A stretch of 64,000 nt of DNA from Pseudomonas fluorescens (GCF_902497625.1 NZ_CABVGX010000030.1:1-64000); one strand, 5' to 3'; numbered from the stretch's first letter, positions 8,065-17,559 are shown. Numbers and translations: made by a program. The notes: generated by a model from the sequence alone, not told the origin.

Positions 8065-9189
8065 TCACGCCGGCACGGCACTCAGCGATCGATTCAAGCG
8101 CTTATTGAAATCAAGCCATGCCCCCAGCAACGCCATCAACCAGACACCCACCAGAGCCGTCATCACCTGCATGACAACAGCATCATTGGTCATCGCATTG
8201 ACCATATCCGCCAACGGCGCCAGCAGCACACCCAGGCAAAAAATCTCCAGCGAATAGCGCCCCATGCGACAACTCTGCTGTGCCAGCCAGTTTTGCGTCC
8301 AGCCAGTGTCCGGCAAAAGCTTTGCAGTGACATAAGCGATCGCCAGGAAGTGCAGCAGGCGTACCGGCGACAGATCGGTCTTGCTGATCGGGTACAACAC
8401 ATTACTCAGACTCGCCGGCATCAACGCGTCGTGAATGTCCGGCCAGCGCCACAGCAGCGTAATGATCCCGGTCACCAACGCGTACGACGCCGCTGCTATA
8501 AATAGCGGCTGACGCCACACAGGACGAATCTCCCGCAAGCGTGGTCGCTGCCCCTGAATCGCCGCAAATCCGCCCAGCACAAACAGCAACTGCCACGTCA
8601 CCGGGTTGAAATACCACACGCCGTCTTTGATCGCCGCAAGGTTCCAGCCGAACGCAGGCGCGAGCAAATACACTGTCACTGATGCCGCAACCACCGCCCA
8701 GGCGTTGCGCATCATCAACGGCAGCACCAACGGCAGGCCAGCCAGAAGCACGATGTACAGCGGCAGCGGGTCCATCAGGTTCGGTTTGAAGCGCAGCAGC
8801 AACTCGTCCGTCAGCGCCTGTTGAGGATTGGTGATGAAGTGCTGCAGGCCCATTTCCTCGACCAAATCGCGGGTCTCCACGTGGCTGTTGGCGAAAAACA
8901 CGATGCCCATGAGCATCGCCAGCAGGAAAATGTGCACCACATAAAGCACCCAGGCGCGGCGCAGGATTTTCACACAGGCGATCAGATGACCGTCGCGCTG
9001 AAGGATTTTCCCGTAAGCCAGAACGGCCGCATAACCGGCGAGAAACACGAAGATCTCGGCGGCATCGCTGAAGCCGAAATTGCGCGGGGTGATTTGCCCC
9101 AGCGGGTTGTGCGGCACGTGATCCCAGAAAATGAAGATCAGCGCCAGGCCTCGAAAAAAGTCGATTCGGTGATCGCGTTCAGACGTCAT
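8065..9189 (-). CDS. opgC: OpgC-family membrane protein
   Basis: 374 residues with about ten hydrophobic segments, matching the OpgC family (acyltransferase-3-like). Characterised OpgC proteins decorate osmoregulated periplasmic glucans with succinyl groups in the inner membrane. The N-terminal family signature RDHRIDFFRGLALIFIFWDH lies at residues 5-24, followed by an NFGFSDAAEIFVFLAG segment. The ATG at 9189 fits this domain start; the longer open frame upstream runs through a REP array and is spurious. No opgGH genes are nearby. The 440 bases upstream, back to the gltB-like gene, are dominated by repeats. Confidence 0.85.
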   Translation of the reverse strand: MTSERDHRIDFFRGLALIFIFWDHVPHNPLGQITPRNFGFSDAAEIFVFLAGYAAVLAYGKILQRDGHLIACVKILRRAWVLYVVHIFLLAMLMGIVFFANSHVETRDLVEEMGLQHFITNPQQALTDELLLRFKPNLMDPLPLYIVLLAGLPLVLPLMMRNAWAVVAASVTVYLLAPAFGWNLAAIKDGVWYFNPVTWQLLFVLGGFAAIQGQRPRLREIRPVWRQPLFIAAASYALVTGIITLLWRWPDIHDALMPASLSNVLYPISKTDLSPVRLLHFLAIAYVTAKLLPDTGWTQNWLAQQSCRMGRYSLEIFCLGVLLAPLADMVNAMTNDAVVMQVMTALVGVWLMALLGAWLDFNKRLNRSLSAVPA

Positions 9190-9271
9190 GGCTGCGGGCT
9201 CGTGAACGGGTGTTGAGTAATGAGTCGTTGGTTTCAGGCATATCGTGCAAGCAGGTTTACGACGGCTTCGC

Positions 9272-9494
9272 CGCCGAACGGGGGCAAGCCCCCTCGCCAC
9301 AGGTGCCAGGCAAACGGGGCAAGCCCCCTCACCACAGGTGCCAGGCAAACGGGGCAAGCCCCCTCGCCACAGGTGCCAGGCAAACGGGGGCAAGGCCCCT
9401 CGCCACAGGTGCCAGGCGAACGGGGCAAGGCCCCTCACCACAGGTGTCAGGCGAACGTGGGCAAGCGCCTTCACCATAGGTGCCAGGCGATGCC
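9272..9494. repeat. Head-to-tail array of six REP-like units (35-36 bp period)
   Basis: Six units start near 9277, 9313, 9348, 9383, 9419 and 9454 with a period of 35-36 bases. Each contains AACGGGGCAAGCCCCCTC followed by GCCACAGGTGCCAGGC. The unit core is a Pseudomonas REP palindrome, but all units point the same way instead of forming an inverted pair. It lies between the stop at 9630 and the opgC start at 9189. It is not a CRISPR: there are no unique spacers between units. Confidence 0.95.
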
Positions 9495-9629
9495 AAAGGT
9501 TGCTCGCCGCACATCGGCGGCGCGCAGGGTGGCGCGAATTGCAGAGAATTGCAAAAAAACGGCTATTACTGAATGTCTCTACCACCGCCGTGCGGGCTCA
9601 TCTGCCTACAAATCTACGCCAGTGGGGTT

Positions 9630-11249
9630 TCAGGCAGCAGCTACCTCGTTGGGCTCAAAACTGTCCGCCCGCGCCATCTGCCACATCCGTGAATAAAACT
9701 CGCCGTTGACCTCACCGGTCAGCAGTTCACCCGGTTTCAGAAACACATGCAGCTGCGAGAACAACTTGATTTCGGTCGCCGACATGCGCCGCACCAAATG
9801 CTTGGCTGACAGTTGCGAAGGGTGATCCAGCCCGGCCGCAGCGAGCATTTCTGCGAGCGCCTTGAGGGTATTGCGATGGAAATTGAAAACGCGTTGGGCT
9901 TTGTCCGGGACGACGAGCGCGCGCTGGCGAAGTATGTCCTGAGTGGCGACGCCAGTCGGGCATTTGTTGGTGTGGCAACTTTGCGACTGGATGCAGCCGA
10001 TGGCGAACATGAAGCCCCGCGCCGAGTTGGCCCAATCGGCGCCGATCGCCAGAACGCTGGCGATGTCGAACGCGCTGACGATCTTGCCGCTGGCGCCGAG
10101 TTTGATCTTGTCCCGCAAGTTCAGCCCGACGAGGGTGTTGTGCACGAACAGCAAACCTTCGCGCATCGGCACACCAATGTGGTCGGTGAACTCCACTGGC
10201 GCCGCGCCGGTGCCGCCTTCCTTGCCGTCGACGACGATGAAGTCCGGAAGAATCCCGGTTTCCAGCATGGCCTTGGCGATGCCCATGAATTCCCACGGGT
10301 GGCCCAGGCAGAACTTGAAACCCACCGGTTTACCGCCAGATAACTCGCGCAGTTGCTGAATGAAGTGCATCAATTCGATCGGCGTGGAAAATGCGCTGTG
10401 GCGTGACGGCGAGATGCAATCTTCGCCCATCAGGATGCCGCGGGTCTCAGCGATTTCCTTGGTCACTTTGTGTTTGGGCAGAATGCCGCCGTGGCCGGGC
10501 TTGGCGCCTTGGCTCATCTTGATTTCGATCATCCGCACCTGCGGTGTCTGCGCCTGGGCGGCGAAGCGTTCTGGATCGAAACGACCGTCGGCGGTGCGAC
10601 AGCCGAAATAGCCGCTGCCCAGTTCCCAGGTCAGGTCGCCACCGTTTTCACGATGATAGGCACTGATGCTGCCTTCGCCGGTGTCATGGGCAAAGTCGCC
10701 GAGTTTGGCGCCCTGATTCAACGCGCGAATGGCGTTGGCACTCAGCGAGCCGAAACTCATCGCCGAGATATTGAACACTGACGCGGAGTAAGGCTGTGTG
10801 CATTGCGGACCGCCGACGATCACCCGGAAACTGTCGGGATTGCTCAATGGCGCCGGGCGCATGGAGTGGCCGATAAACTCGAAACCCGACTGGTAGACGT
10901 CGATCAGTGTGCCGAAGGGTTTATCGGCGCTTTCATTTTTGGCTCGCGAATACACCAGCGAGCGCTGCGCGCGCGAGAAGGGCAGGGCATCGCTGTCGGA
11001 CTCGAGCAGGTATTGGCGGATTTCCGGCCGAATGCCTTCCACCAGATATCGGATGTTGCCCAGGATCGGGTAGTTGCGGCGCACCGCGTGGGGGCTTTGC
11101 AGCAGGTCGAACAAGCCGATCAGGCTGAGGATGCCGGTGACCATTGTGATCGGCCAGAGCCAGTCGTGCGCCAGAAATGGCAGGCTCGCGAGGGTGAAGA
11201 TCACGCAAGCGGCAAAAAAGGCGTAGCGGCTCAGGAGTGACAGGCTCAT
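9630..11249 (-). CDS. FMN-binding glutamate synthase-like membrane-anchored protein
   Basis: 539 residues. The N terminus carries two hydrophobic segments (about 5-50) that would anchor the protein in the inner membrane. The rest is the FMN/Fe-S synthase domain of glutamate synthase large subunits, with GEGSISAYH, KMSQGAKPGHGG, DGKEGGTGAAP and a cysteine cluster C419, C425 and C430 within QSQSCHTNKCPTG for a 3Fe-4S centre. The amidotransferase domain is absent, so it is not a normal glutamate synthase; the reaction is unknown. The ATG at 11249 has AAGGAAA upstream. It stands alone on its strand. Confidence 0.9.
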   Translation of the reverse strand: MSLSLLSRYAFFAACVIFTLASLPFLAHDWLWPITMVTGILSLIGLFDLLQSPHAVRRNYPILGNIRYLVEGIRPEIRQYLLESDSDALPFSRAQRSLVYSRAKNESADKPFGTLIDVYQSGFEFIGHSMRPAPLSNPDSFRVIVGGPQCTQPYSASVFNISAMSFGSLSANAIRALNQGAKLGDFAHDTGEGSISAYHRENGGDLTWELGSGYFGCRTADGRFDPERFAAQAQTPQVRMIEIKMSQGAKPGHGGILPKHKVTKEIAETRGILMGEDCISPSRHSAFSTPIELMHFIQQLRELSGGKPVGFKFCLGHPWEFMGIAKAMLETGILPDFIVVDGKEGGTGAAPVEFTDHIGVPMREGLLFVHNTLVGLNLRDKIKLGASGKIVSAFDIASVLAIGADWANSARGFMFAIGCIQSQSCHTNKCPTGVATQDILRQRALVVPDKAQRVFNFHRNTLKALAEMLAAAGLDHPSQLSAKHLVRRMSATEIKLFSQLHVFLKPGELLTGEVNGEFYSRMWQMARADSFEPNEVAAA

Positions 11250-11311
11250 AAGGTTTCCTTGTGTTCGGACTTGACTGCGTTTAACACAACAGGTGCATGG
11301 AGACAGAAATC

Positions 11312-11403
11312 CTGTGGGAGCGAACCTGCTCGCGATAGCGCTGGTTCAGTCAACATTGACGTAGCAGGCAGACCGCTATCGCGAGCAAGCCCGGCTCCCA
11401 CAC
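11312..11403. repeat. REPIN
   Basis: CTGTGGGAGCGAACCTGCTC at 11312 and its mirror GCGAGCAAGCCCGGCTCCCA ending at 11400 form an inverted REP pair between the gltB-like gene and the LuxR gene. Confidence 0.9.
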
Positions 11404-11424
11404 TGATTGCAGGCATTCAGGCAT

Positions 11425-12225
11425 TCAGGCGTTCTGCGCCTGCAGAAATATCGAAAAAAGCTCGGACTGCGATTTGATGCCCAGCTTGCTGTACATGTGT
11501 TTCTTGTGGACCTTTACGGTTTCGACAGAGATTTCCAGCTTGCGGGCGATTTCCTTGCTTGAGCAACCGCTGAGCATCAACCGTCCGACATCCAGTTCGC
11601 GGGCAGTCAATTGCGCGCCTTTGAGCTGCTGCACCGATGCTTCCAGCTGGACCCGCCAGTCGTTATGGACCGGGGCGGGCGCGAGTGCGACAACCTCGTT
11701 TATTTCATAAGGCAGACGTTGACGCAGAAGGCCCAGCACCCACGGCTGGATGAGCGACAACAAGGCAATCTGTTCACTGCTGAAGCGCTGTCTGCTGCCC
11801 AGCGACAGGCATAACGTACGGTCGCCTTCGAGCTGGCAATTAAACTGGATTTCGTCAGCGACCACATTCACACGAAAGTATCGCTGATAGTACTCGGTCA
11901 GTTCGAAGTGCTCAGGCGCCACTTCCGACAAGCGATAAAGCCCGGTGCGCGACTGTTCGCGGCAGGCGATATAGAACGGGTCGAGCAGATACAAACCGCG
12001 CAAATAATCCTGGAACAGCTGATCCGGGCTGCCGTCCGCCCCCGGGCATTCGGCGAACACTTGCGGGTGCCGGTCAGCGCTGAAAAGCAGCGCCACCCAA
12101 CTGTCGAACGGCACGTATTGATCCAGCAGGCGCACCAATTGCGTCCAGAAGTTGGGCTTGTCGAGCGCGTCGATCAGTTGCCCGACCGAACGGTGCCAAG
12201 CGATGTCATCCAGTGAAAGTGTCAT
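11425..12225 (-). CDS. LuxR family transcriptional regulator
   Basis: 266 residues. The C-terminal part (about 200-260) is a LuxR/NarL helix-turn-helix: LTARELDVGRLMLSG, SSKEIARKLEISVETVKVH, MYSKLGI. The N-terminal about 190 residues resemble no receiver domain (no phospho-acceptor Asp pattern) and may bind a small ligand. It is transcribed divergently from the amidase gene at 12353 across a 127-base gap, so it probably controls that amidase and the permease behind it. The inducing ligand is unknown, possibly an amide, polyamine or amino acid derivative (inference). Confidence 0.85.
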   Translation of the reverse strand: MTLSLDDIAWHRSVGQLIDALDKPNFWTQLVRLLDQYVPFDSWVALLFSADRHPQVFAECPGADGSPDQLFQDYLRGLYLLDPFYIACREQSRTGLYRLSEVAPEHFELTEYYQRYFRVNVVADEIQFNCQLEGDRTLCLSLGSRQRFSSEQIALLSLIQPWVLGLLRQRLPYEINEVVALAPAPVHNDWRVQLEASVQQLKGAQLTARELDVGRLMLSGCSSKEIARKLEISVETVKVHKKHMYSKLGIKSQSELFSIFLQAQNA

Positions 12226-12352
12226 GCTTCTACCCCTATCGGGTTACCCCGGCCGCGTGATTCCCTGGCCGGTTACTTGCTGCGCATACTGGCGCACAGA
12301 CAGCGGCCGGGCAATCTTTCTGCCACCCCGGCGCAGATAACAAGGACTACCC

Positions 12353-13174
12353 ATGAAAGTCGAACTGGCCCAATTGGCCGGCCGTGACAACGACACGGCG
12401 TACAACCTGGAACGTGCACTGGCGGCGATTGCCGCTTGCGCCGCCGACGCGCAAATGATCGTGTTTCCCGAAACTCACTTGATGGGTTTCCCGTCCCTGC
12501 AAGCATTGAGCGAAACCGCCGAGCCACTCGATGGCCCGACCGTCAGTGCGGTGCAAGCGGCGGCACGTGAACGCAACATAGCGGTGGTCATCGGTATGGC
12601 CGAAAACGATAACGGCCGCTTTTACAACACCACGCTGTTGATCACCCCGGATGGTATCGCGTTGAAATACCGCAAGACGCACCTCTGGGCGTCAGACCGT
12701 GGCGTGTTCGAGGCCGGTGACCGTTACGCCACGTGCGAATGGAACGGCGTGCGCGTCGGTTTGCTGATCTGCTACGACATCGAATTTCCTGAAACTGCGC
12801 GCGCGTTGGCGCAACTGGGCGCCGAACTGCTGATCGTCACCAACGGCAACATGGACCCGTACGGGCCGACGCACCGCACCGCAATCATGGCCCGCGCGCA
12901 GGAGAATCAGGCGTTTGCGCTGATGGTCAATCGGGTGGCAGAGGGCGATGGCGGACTGGTCTTCGCCGGTGGCAGCGCACTGGTGGATCCGTCGGGGACG
13001 TTGCTGTTCGAGGCCGGGCGTGATGAAGGACAGTTTGTCGTAGAGCTGAACTTCAGTCAGCTGAACGCGGCGCGGCAGCATTACCGATATCTGGATGATC
13101 AGCGCCTGAAGTTGCCGGGGGAAATCGTTGAGCACGCCGGTGGGTTGCGGGAGTTGCTGATCCCTCGGGGTTGA
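12353..13174 (+). CDS. Nitrilase-superfamily amidase (RamA-like)
   Basis: 273 residues with the complete carbon-nitrogen hydrolase triad: Glu40 in VFPE, Lys108 in KYRKTH and Cys140 in LLICYD. The sequence closely resembles, from memory, the (R)-stereoselective amidase RamA of Pseudomonas sp. (shared VTNGNMDPYGP, HRTAIMARAQENQ, VFAGGS). It would hydrolyse an amide to acid and ammonia in the cytoplasm. The ATG at 12353 has AAGGA eight bases upstream. The LuxR gene is divergent, and a putrescine-importer-like permease follows after a REPIN, suggesting uptake and breakdown of an amide- or amine-type nitrogen source. Confidence 0.88.
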   Translation: MKVELAQLAGRDNDTAYNLERALAAIAACAADAQMIVFPETHLMGFPSLQALSETAEPLDGPTVSAVQAAARERNIAVVIGMAENDNGRFYNTTLLITPDGIALKYRKTHLWASDRGVFEAGDRYATCEWNGVRVGLLICYDIEFPETARALAQLGAELLIVTNGNMDPYGPTHRTAIMARAQENQAFALMVNRVAEGDGGLVFAGGSALVDPSGTLLFEAGRDEGQFVVELNFSQLNAARQHYRYLDDQRLKLPGEIVEHAGGLRELLIPRG

Positions 13175-13200
13175 TCCTGATTCTATGTGTTTCCAACCTC

Positions 13201-13282
13201 GCCATCGCGAACAGGCTCACTCCCACAGGGATTGATGTTGTGACTCAGATCCAGTGTGGGAGCGAGCTTGCTCGCGATGGGG
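13201..13282. repeat. REPIN
   Basis: GCCATCGCGAACAGGCTCAC at 13201 is mirrored by GAGCGAGCTTGCTCGCGATG ending at 13279. It lies between the amidase and permease genes. Confidence 0.88.
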
Positions 13283-13397
13283 CCTTGGCTACGACACAAC
13301 TGTTTGCGCTTGACCCAAGAACAACAAACGCAACACCCGAAATTTTGCGCCGAACTCGGCTCTGCCATAAATCCAATAAAATTCGGAGTAGTCGCTC

Positions 13398-14723
13398 ATG
13401 GCTCGTTTACAACGCACCCTTTCATTAGGCTCGGTGGTGCTGTTCGGCATCGCCTACATGACGCCAATCATCGTGCTTGGCACTTTTGGCATTCTCGCTC
13501 AATCCACCGCCGGCATGGTGCCCGCCGCGTACCTTGCGGCACTGGTGGCAATGTTTTTCACCGCCATGAGCTACGCTCGCATGGCTGCCGCATTCCCGGT
13601 TGCCGGCTCGGCTTACAGCTATGTACGCAAAGCCATCAGCCCCAAACTCGGATTCATTGCCGGCTGGGCGGTGCTGCTCGATTACCTGTTTCTGCCCATG
13701 GCGATCTGGTTGATCGGCGCAGCGTATCTGCATTCGGCATTTCCAGGCGTACCCCAGTGGATCTGGGTGCTGACGTTCATCGGCATCACCAGCGCGATCA
13801 ACATTGTCGGCCTGAAGCTGGCCAACGGCATCAACGCTTTGCTGATGCTCGTGCAGTTTCTGGTGCTGATCGCCTTCATCGCGCTGTGCGTTCACTACAT
13901 TGGTGGCGACGCGAGTACGCCGTTGTGGTCGATCAAACCGTTTTTCAACGGCGACATGCAGATGCCGTTGATCATGAGCGGCGCGGCCATCGCCTGTTAC
14001 TCGTTTCTAGGCTTTGATGCAGTCAGCACCCTGACCGAAGAAACCCGCGATCCACGCCGGACCATTCCACGGGCGATCATGCTGATCACGTTGATTGGCG
14101 GCCTGATCTTCGTCGGCGTGTCGTACTTCGTGCAGATCGCTCATCCCTCGTTCCAGTTCGACAGCGTCGATTCGGCCGCCTATGAAATTGCCCGCAACAT
14201 CGGCGGTGACCTGTTCGTGTCGATCTTTCTGATCGGCCTGATCGTCGGCCAGTTTGCCTCGGGTCTCTCCGCCCAGGCCAGCGGTTCACGGTTATTGTTC
14301 GCCATGGGCCGCGACGGCGTCCTGCCGAAATCGTTCTTCGGCACGTTGCACGAACGCTTCGGCACGCCGGTCAATAGCATCCTGCTCTGCGCCGTGATTG
14401 CGTTGCTGGCGCTGAAACTGGATGTGACCACTTCGACTTCGTTCATCAACTTCGGTGCGTTTCTTGCCTTTAGCCTGGTCAACCTGTCGGTGATTTTTCA
14501 TTACTGGATCGGCGGCGAGAAGAAAGGACTGCGCGAATTTGCATTGTTTCTCCTGTTCCCCTTCATCGGCCTGGCGGCGGACCTGTGGTTGATGGTCAGC
14601 CTCGATCATCTGGCGATTTATCTGGGCTTGAGCTGGCTGGCGATCGGCGTGGTGTACCTCGCGGTGTTGACCGGTGGATTCCGACGTCAACCGCCGGAAA
14701 TAGATTTTCAGGAAGCGACTTGA
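13398..14723 (+). CDS. APC family amino acid/polyamine permease (PuuP-like)
   Basis: 441 residues with about 12 predicted membrane helices. It resembles the E. coli putrescine importer PuuP in spacing and motifs: GIAYMTPI near the N terminus, AFPVAGSAYSYV, DYLFLPM, and ACYSFLGFDAVSTLTEET. I infer import of a polyamine or amino acid at the inner membrane. It lies 223 bases behind the RamA-like amidase with a REPIN between, so it may share regulation with it. It ends convergently with the kinase gene at 14736 across 12 bases. Confidence 0.85.
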   Translation: MARLQRTLSLGSVVLFGIAYMTPIIVLGTFGILAQSTAGMVPAAYLAALVAMFFTAMSYARMAAAFPVAGSAYSYVRKAISPKLGFIAGWAVLLDYLFLPMAIWLIGAAYLHSAFPGVPQWIWVLTFIGITSAINIVGLKLANGINALLMLVQFLVLIAFIALCVHYIGGDASTPLWSIKPFFNGDMQMPLIMSGAAIACYSFLGFDAVSTLTEETRDPRRTIPRAIMLITLIGGLIFVGVSYFVQIAHPSFQFDSVDSAAYEIARNIGGDLFVSIFLIGLIVGQFASGLSAQASGSRLLFAMGRDGVLPKSFFGTLHERFGTPVNSILLCAVIALLALKLDVTTSTSFINFGAFLAFSLVNLSVIFHYWIGGEKKGLREFALFLLFPFIGLAADLWLMVSLDHLAIYLGLSWLAIGVVYLAVLTGGFRRQPPEIDFQEAT

Positions 14724-14735
14724 TCGCTGTTTCAG

Positions 14736-16547
14736 TCACGCCTCCAAGGGCACCGGCGTCAGGGGGATCTGCAAGGTGAACCGGGCGCCTTTGCCCGGTC
14801 CATCGCTGTGCGCAGTGAGATGTCCATTCATTTCGATCGCGGCCAGGGCACAGCTGTGCAAACCGAAACCATGACCTTCTTTGCGGGTGGTGAACCCATG
14901 CGCAAAGATCCGCGTCATGTTTTGCGCAGCAATGCCTTCGCCGTCGTCCTTGACGCTGATTTGCAGGGTTGTCTTGTCGACGATACTGACACTCAGCGTC
15001 ATTGCGCGCGGACGCTTGCTGAGGTCGGACATCGCGTATTTGGCGTTGCTGATCAGGTTGATCAGAATCAGCAGCAGGCGATGCTTGTCGCCCATGATCG
15101 GCGGTACATCGCTGTAATCCTTGACCACGACCACCTGATGGCGGGTCAGCGCGCCGGCATTCATGCGCAAGGCATCTTCCAGCAATTCACTGATGTTCAG
15201 CGGCTCCATCAAGCTGTTGGCGCCGGCATAGGATTGTTGAGTGGAAACGATGTCCTTGATGTAGTCGACGCTTTTACTCAATTGCGCCAGCTCGTCGGCC
15301 ATGTCGCGTTGCTCCAGCGCAATGGCCTCGACCAGTTGATTGAGGTAATTGATCACTAACTTGCCCTTCTCGTCGCGGGTCAGAAAGGTGCCGAGATCAT
15401 CGGGATGTTCGTTGATCAGTTGCATGGCTTTAGCCAGTCCCAGGGCTTTGCTGCCACGCAGTTTGCGACTGACCAGATCAGCCGAAATGTTGACGCTGTT
15501 GAGCACATTGCCGACGTTGTGCAGCACATTCGTCGCGATCTCTGCCATGCCGGCCAGGCGCGCGGTGTCAAGCAGTTCGCTTTGCGTGTCCTGGAGTTCA
15601 CGCGTGCGCTGTTCAACCCGCAACTCCAGCTCGTCGTTGGCGGTCTGCAGGTCAGTGTTGACTCGATGAATTACCGCGAAACTGTGCATCAGACGAATCG
15701 CCAGGTACACCAGCAGCAACACCAACAGCACCGAGAACAGCAGCATGAGGAAGTGGTAGCGCTGGTCGACCGCGTCAGCCTGCTGCTGATCCAGATTCAG
15801 CAAGCGGGTGATCTCATCGAGGCGTTCAGCCACCGGGATCGCTTCGATGCGTTCGAGCAGGTCGTTGACCACCGGTTGCTCGCGCAGGATCAGCGCGATG
15901 TGACTGCTGAGAATCTCGATCGGGCTGTGAAACTGTTCGGGCAAGCGCAGTTTGTTCACGGCCAGTTTGTTCAGGCCCAGGAAAATGTCGGCGGCTTTTT
16001 CGTCGGAAGTGACCTGAGCAAACTCGAGGCTGCTAAGCAGCAGATCGTAAGTGTCAGTAGCTATATTTTGCAGCTGCAGTTTGTCGCCATCGACGAGCTG
16101 GGCGAGTTGCTCTTGAATATCGTCTTCGGCGGCCGGTAAAAAGGCCAGTGAGTTGCGCAGCAGGGCGTTGTGGGATTTGAACTGCTCGACCAGACGGATT
16201 TTTTCCGCGAGTGCATCGCTGAAGGCCGCGTGACTGGCGCGCCAGACCGGCGAGACGTTGCGGCCATGATTCGATTCCATGGTGTTGAAGCGTTCCCACA
16301 ACTCGGTGATCTGGACCAAAGGCATCACCAGCGGATCGTAGTTGGGATCGGTAGCGACCCTGGCCTTGAGAATCTGCGACTCCCACTGTGCGTTCAACTG
16401 CTTGATCCGGCCGATGAGGTCTCGAGAGTCGGCGTAGGTGGATGTCTGATTCGAATTCGACTTGAGGTACAGAAACAGCAGGGTCGACGCCAATAGAACA
16501 GCTGCCAGACTGAGCAGGATCAGGCTGCGTCCGCGGGACATTTTCAT
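14736..16547 (-). CDS. Membrane sensor histidine kinase with all-helical periplasmic domain (DAHL-like)
   Basis: 603 residues. Helix TM1 spans about 8-28, a helical periplasmic domain 30-262 (LNAQWESQILKAR…NYDPLV, DAHL-like), TM2 265-287 and a coiled coil 295-330. His343 in TNVLHNVGNVLNS is the likely phospho-acceptor. The ATPase domain has Asn501, DDGEG (534-538) and HGFGLH (559-564). The ATG at 16547 overlaps the peroxidase stop as ATGA and has GGGAGGG nine bases upstream, so translation is coupled. It is the third gene of an operon with a c-di-GMP response regulator and a cytochrome c peroxidase; I infer that it senses a redox or peroxide-related cue and phosphorylates the regulator. Confidence 0.9.
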   Translation of the reverse strand: MKMSRGRSLILLSLAAVLLASTLLFLYLKSNSNQTSTYADSRDLIGRIKQLNAQWESQILKARVATDPNYDPLVMPLVQITELWERFNTMESNHGRNVSPVWRASHAAFSDALAEKIRLVEQFKSHNALLRNSLAFLPAAEDDIQEQLAQLVDGDKLQLQNIATDTYDLLLSSLEFAQVTSDEKAADIFLGLNKLAVNKLRLPEQFHSPIEILSSHIALILREQPVVNDLLERIEAIPVAERLDEITRLLNLDQQQADAVDQRYHFLMLLFSVLLVLLLVYLAIRLMHSFAVIHRVNTDLQTANDELELRVEQRTRELQDTQSELLDTARLAGMAEIATNVLHNVGNVLNSVNISADLVSRKLRGSKALGLAKAMQLINEHPDDLGTFLTRDEKGKLVINYLNQLVEAIALEQRDMADELAQLSKSVDYIKDIVSTQQSYAGANSLMEPLNISELLEDALRMNAGALTRHQVVVVKDYSDVPPIMGDKHRLLLILINLISNAKYAMSDLSKRPRAMTLSVSIVDKTTLQISVKDDGEGIAAQNMTRIFAHGFTTRKEGHGFGLHSCALAAIEMNGHLTAHSDGPGKGARFTLQIPLTPVPLEA

Positions 16548-17500
16548 AAGGGTTTGCCCTCCCATTCACCGGTCAGGGTCTTGAGAAATTTGATGATCAG
16601 GGTCTTGTCCTCGGCCGATGGAATGCGCCCCAGCTGATACCTGAACATGACCTCTACCGCTTCTTCGAGGGTTTCGGCCGAGCCGTCATGAAAGTACGGT
16701 GCGGTCACGGCGACGTTGCGCAGGCTCGGCACCTTGAACACGTTGCGATCCATCTCGTCCCGGGTAATCTGATAGCGTCCCAGGTCAACTTGGACGACAT
16801 TGCCGCGAGCCTTGAAGTAATCGTCCATTACCCCAAATTTCTGCAGCATGTTGCCGCCAATATTCACGCCTTGATGGCAAGCAATGCAGCCGCTGCTTTT
16901 GAAGCGCTGGTAGCCAGACTTTTCCTCCTGAGTGAGGATCCCGGTGTCGCCTTGCAGGTACTGATCGAAACGCGAGTTGCTGCTGATCAGCGTTCGTTCG
17001 TAAGTGGTGAGGGCATTTTTCACGTTGGTTTCAGTCACCCCGTCGGGGTACGCCTTTTCGAACGATGCCCGGTAGGTGGCATCGGCGCCCAGCATCCGCA
17101 CCACGTCCCTCCAGTTGCCGCTCATTTCGCCCGGGCTCTGAACTGCTTCGTGAACCTGGGCTGGCAGCGTCGTGCTGCGGCCATCCCAGAAGTGCCTGAA
17201 GTTAAGGGCAGCGTTGAAAATGCTGGGGGTATTCACCGAAACCGGCAGACCGAGCACGCCTATGGAAAATGCCACGGAATCAGCACCACCTTTGTTAAGT
17301 TGATGGCAATTAGCGCAAGACAGCGTGTTGTTGGCTGACAGCCGCGTTTCGTTGAACAGCTGACGTCCCAGCTCTACTTGCAATGCATTCAGCGGCGGCA
17401 CCGCAGGCAACGGTTTGATCGGTTCTTCGAGCATCCCGGCCCGGGCGTTCAGGTTGAGGCCGAACAGCATCAGAATCAGCAAAATCAGGGACGGCGACAT
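16544..17500 (-). CDS. Periplasmic di-heme cytochrome c peroxidase family protein
   Basis: 318 residues. A signal peptide (about 1-21, ending NARA) precedes two c-type heme motifs, CANCH (62-66) and CIACH (205-209), with family elements FWDGR near 105 and PYFHDGSAETLEEAV near 268-282. Such proteins reduce hydrogen peroxide in the periplasm using electrons from small cytochromes or azurin. The ATG at 17500 has AGGAA upstream. It lies between a REC-GGDEF-EAL gene (59 bases upstream) and a histidine kinase gene (4-base overlap), which suggests a signalling or redox-sensing role rather than only detoxification (inference). Confidence 0.92.
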   Translation of the reverse strand: MSPSLILLILMLFGLNLNARAGMLEEPIKPLPAVPPLNALQVELGRQLFNETRLSANNTLSCANCHQLNKGGADSVAFSIGVLGLPVSVNTPSIFNAALNFRHFWDGRSTTLPAQVHEAVQSPGEMSGNWRDVVRMLGADATYRASFEKAYPDGVTETNVKNALTTYERTLISSNSRFDQYLQGDTGILTQEEKSGYQRFKSSGCIACHQGVNIGGNMLQKFGVMDDYFKARGNVVQVDLGRYQITRDEMDRNVFKVPSLRNVAVTAPYFHDGSAETLEEAVEVMFRYQLGRIPSAEDKTLIIKFLKTLTGEWEGKPL

Positions 17501-17559
17501 CAGATGATTCCTTGGTTGAACGCCCGCGTGCCGTTGCGCACCTATCACAGTGGGGCAGA

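Noticed and set aside
7485-8081. 198-residue minus-strand frame with KAKQSKAKQ repeats
   Set aside because: It is made of the microsatellite and repeat copy C; composition is repeat-derived and no start site is credible.
9272-9494. CRISPR array
   Set aside because: The units are directly contiguous, 35-36 bases, with no unique spacers and no cas genes; it is a REP array.
9190-9585. 132-residue N-terminal extension of opgC
   Set aside because: It runs through the tandem REP array and gives a low-complexity peptide; the family start is at 9189.
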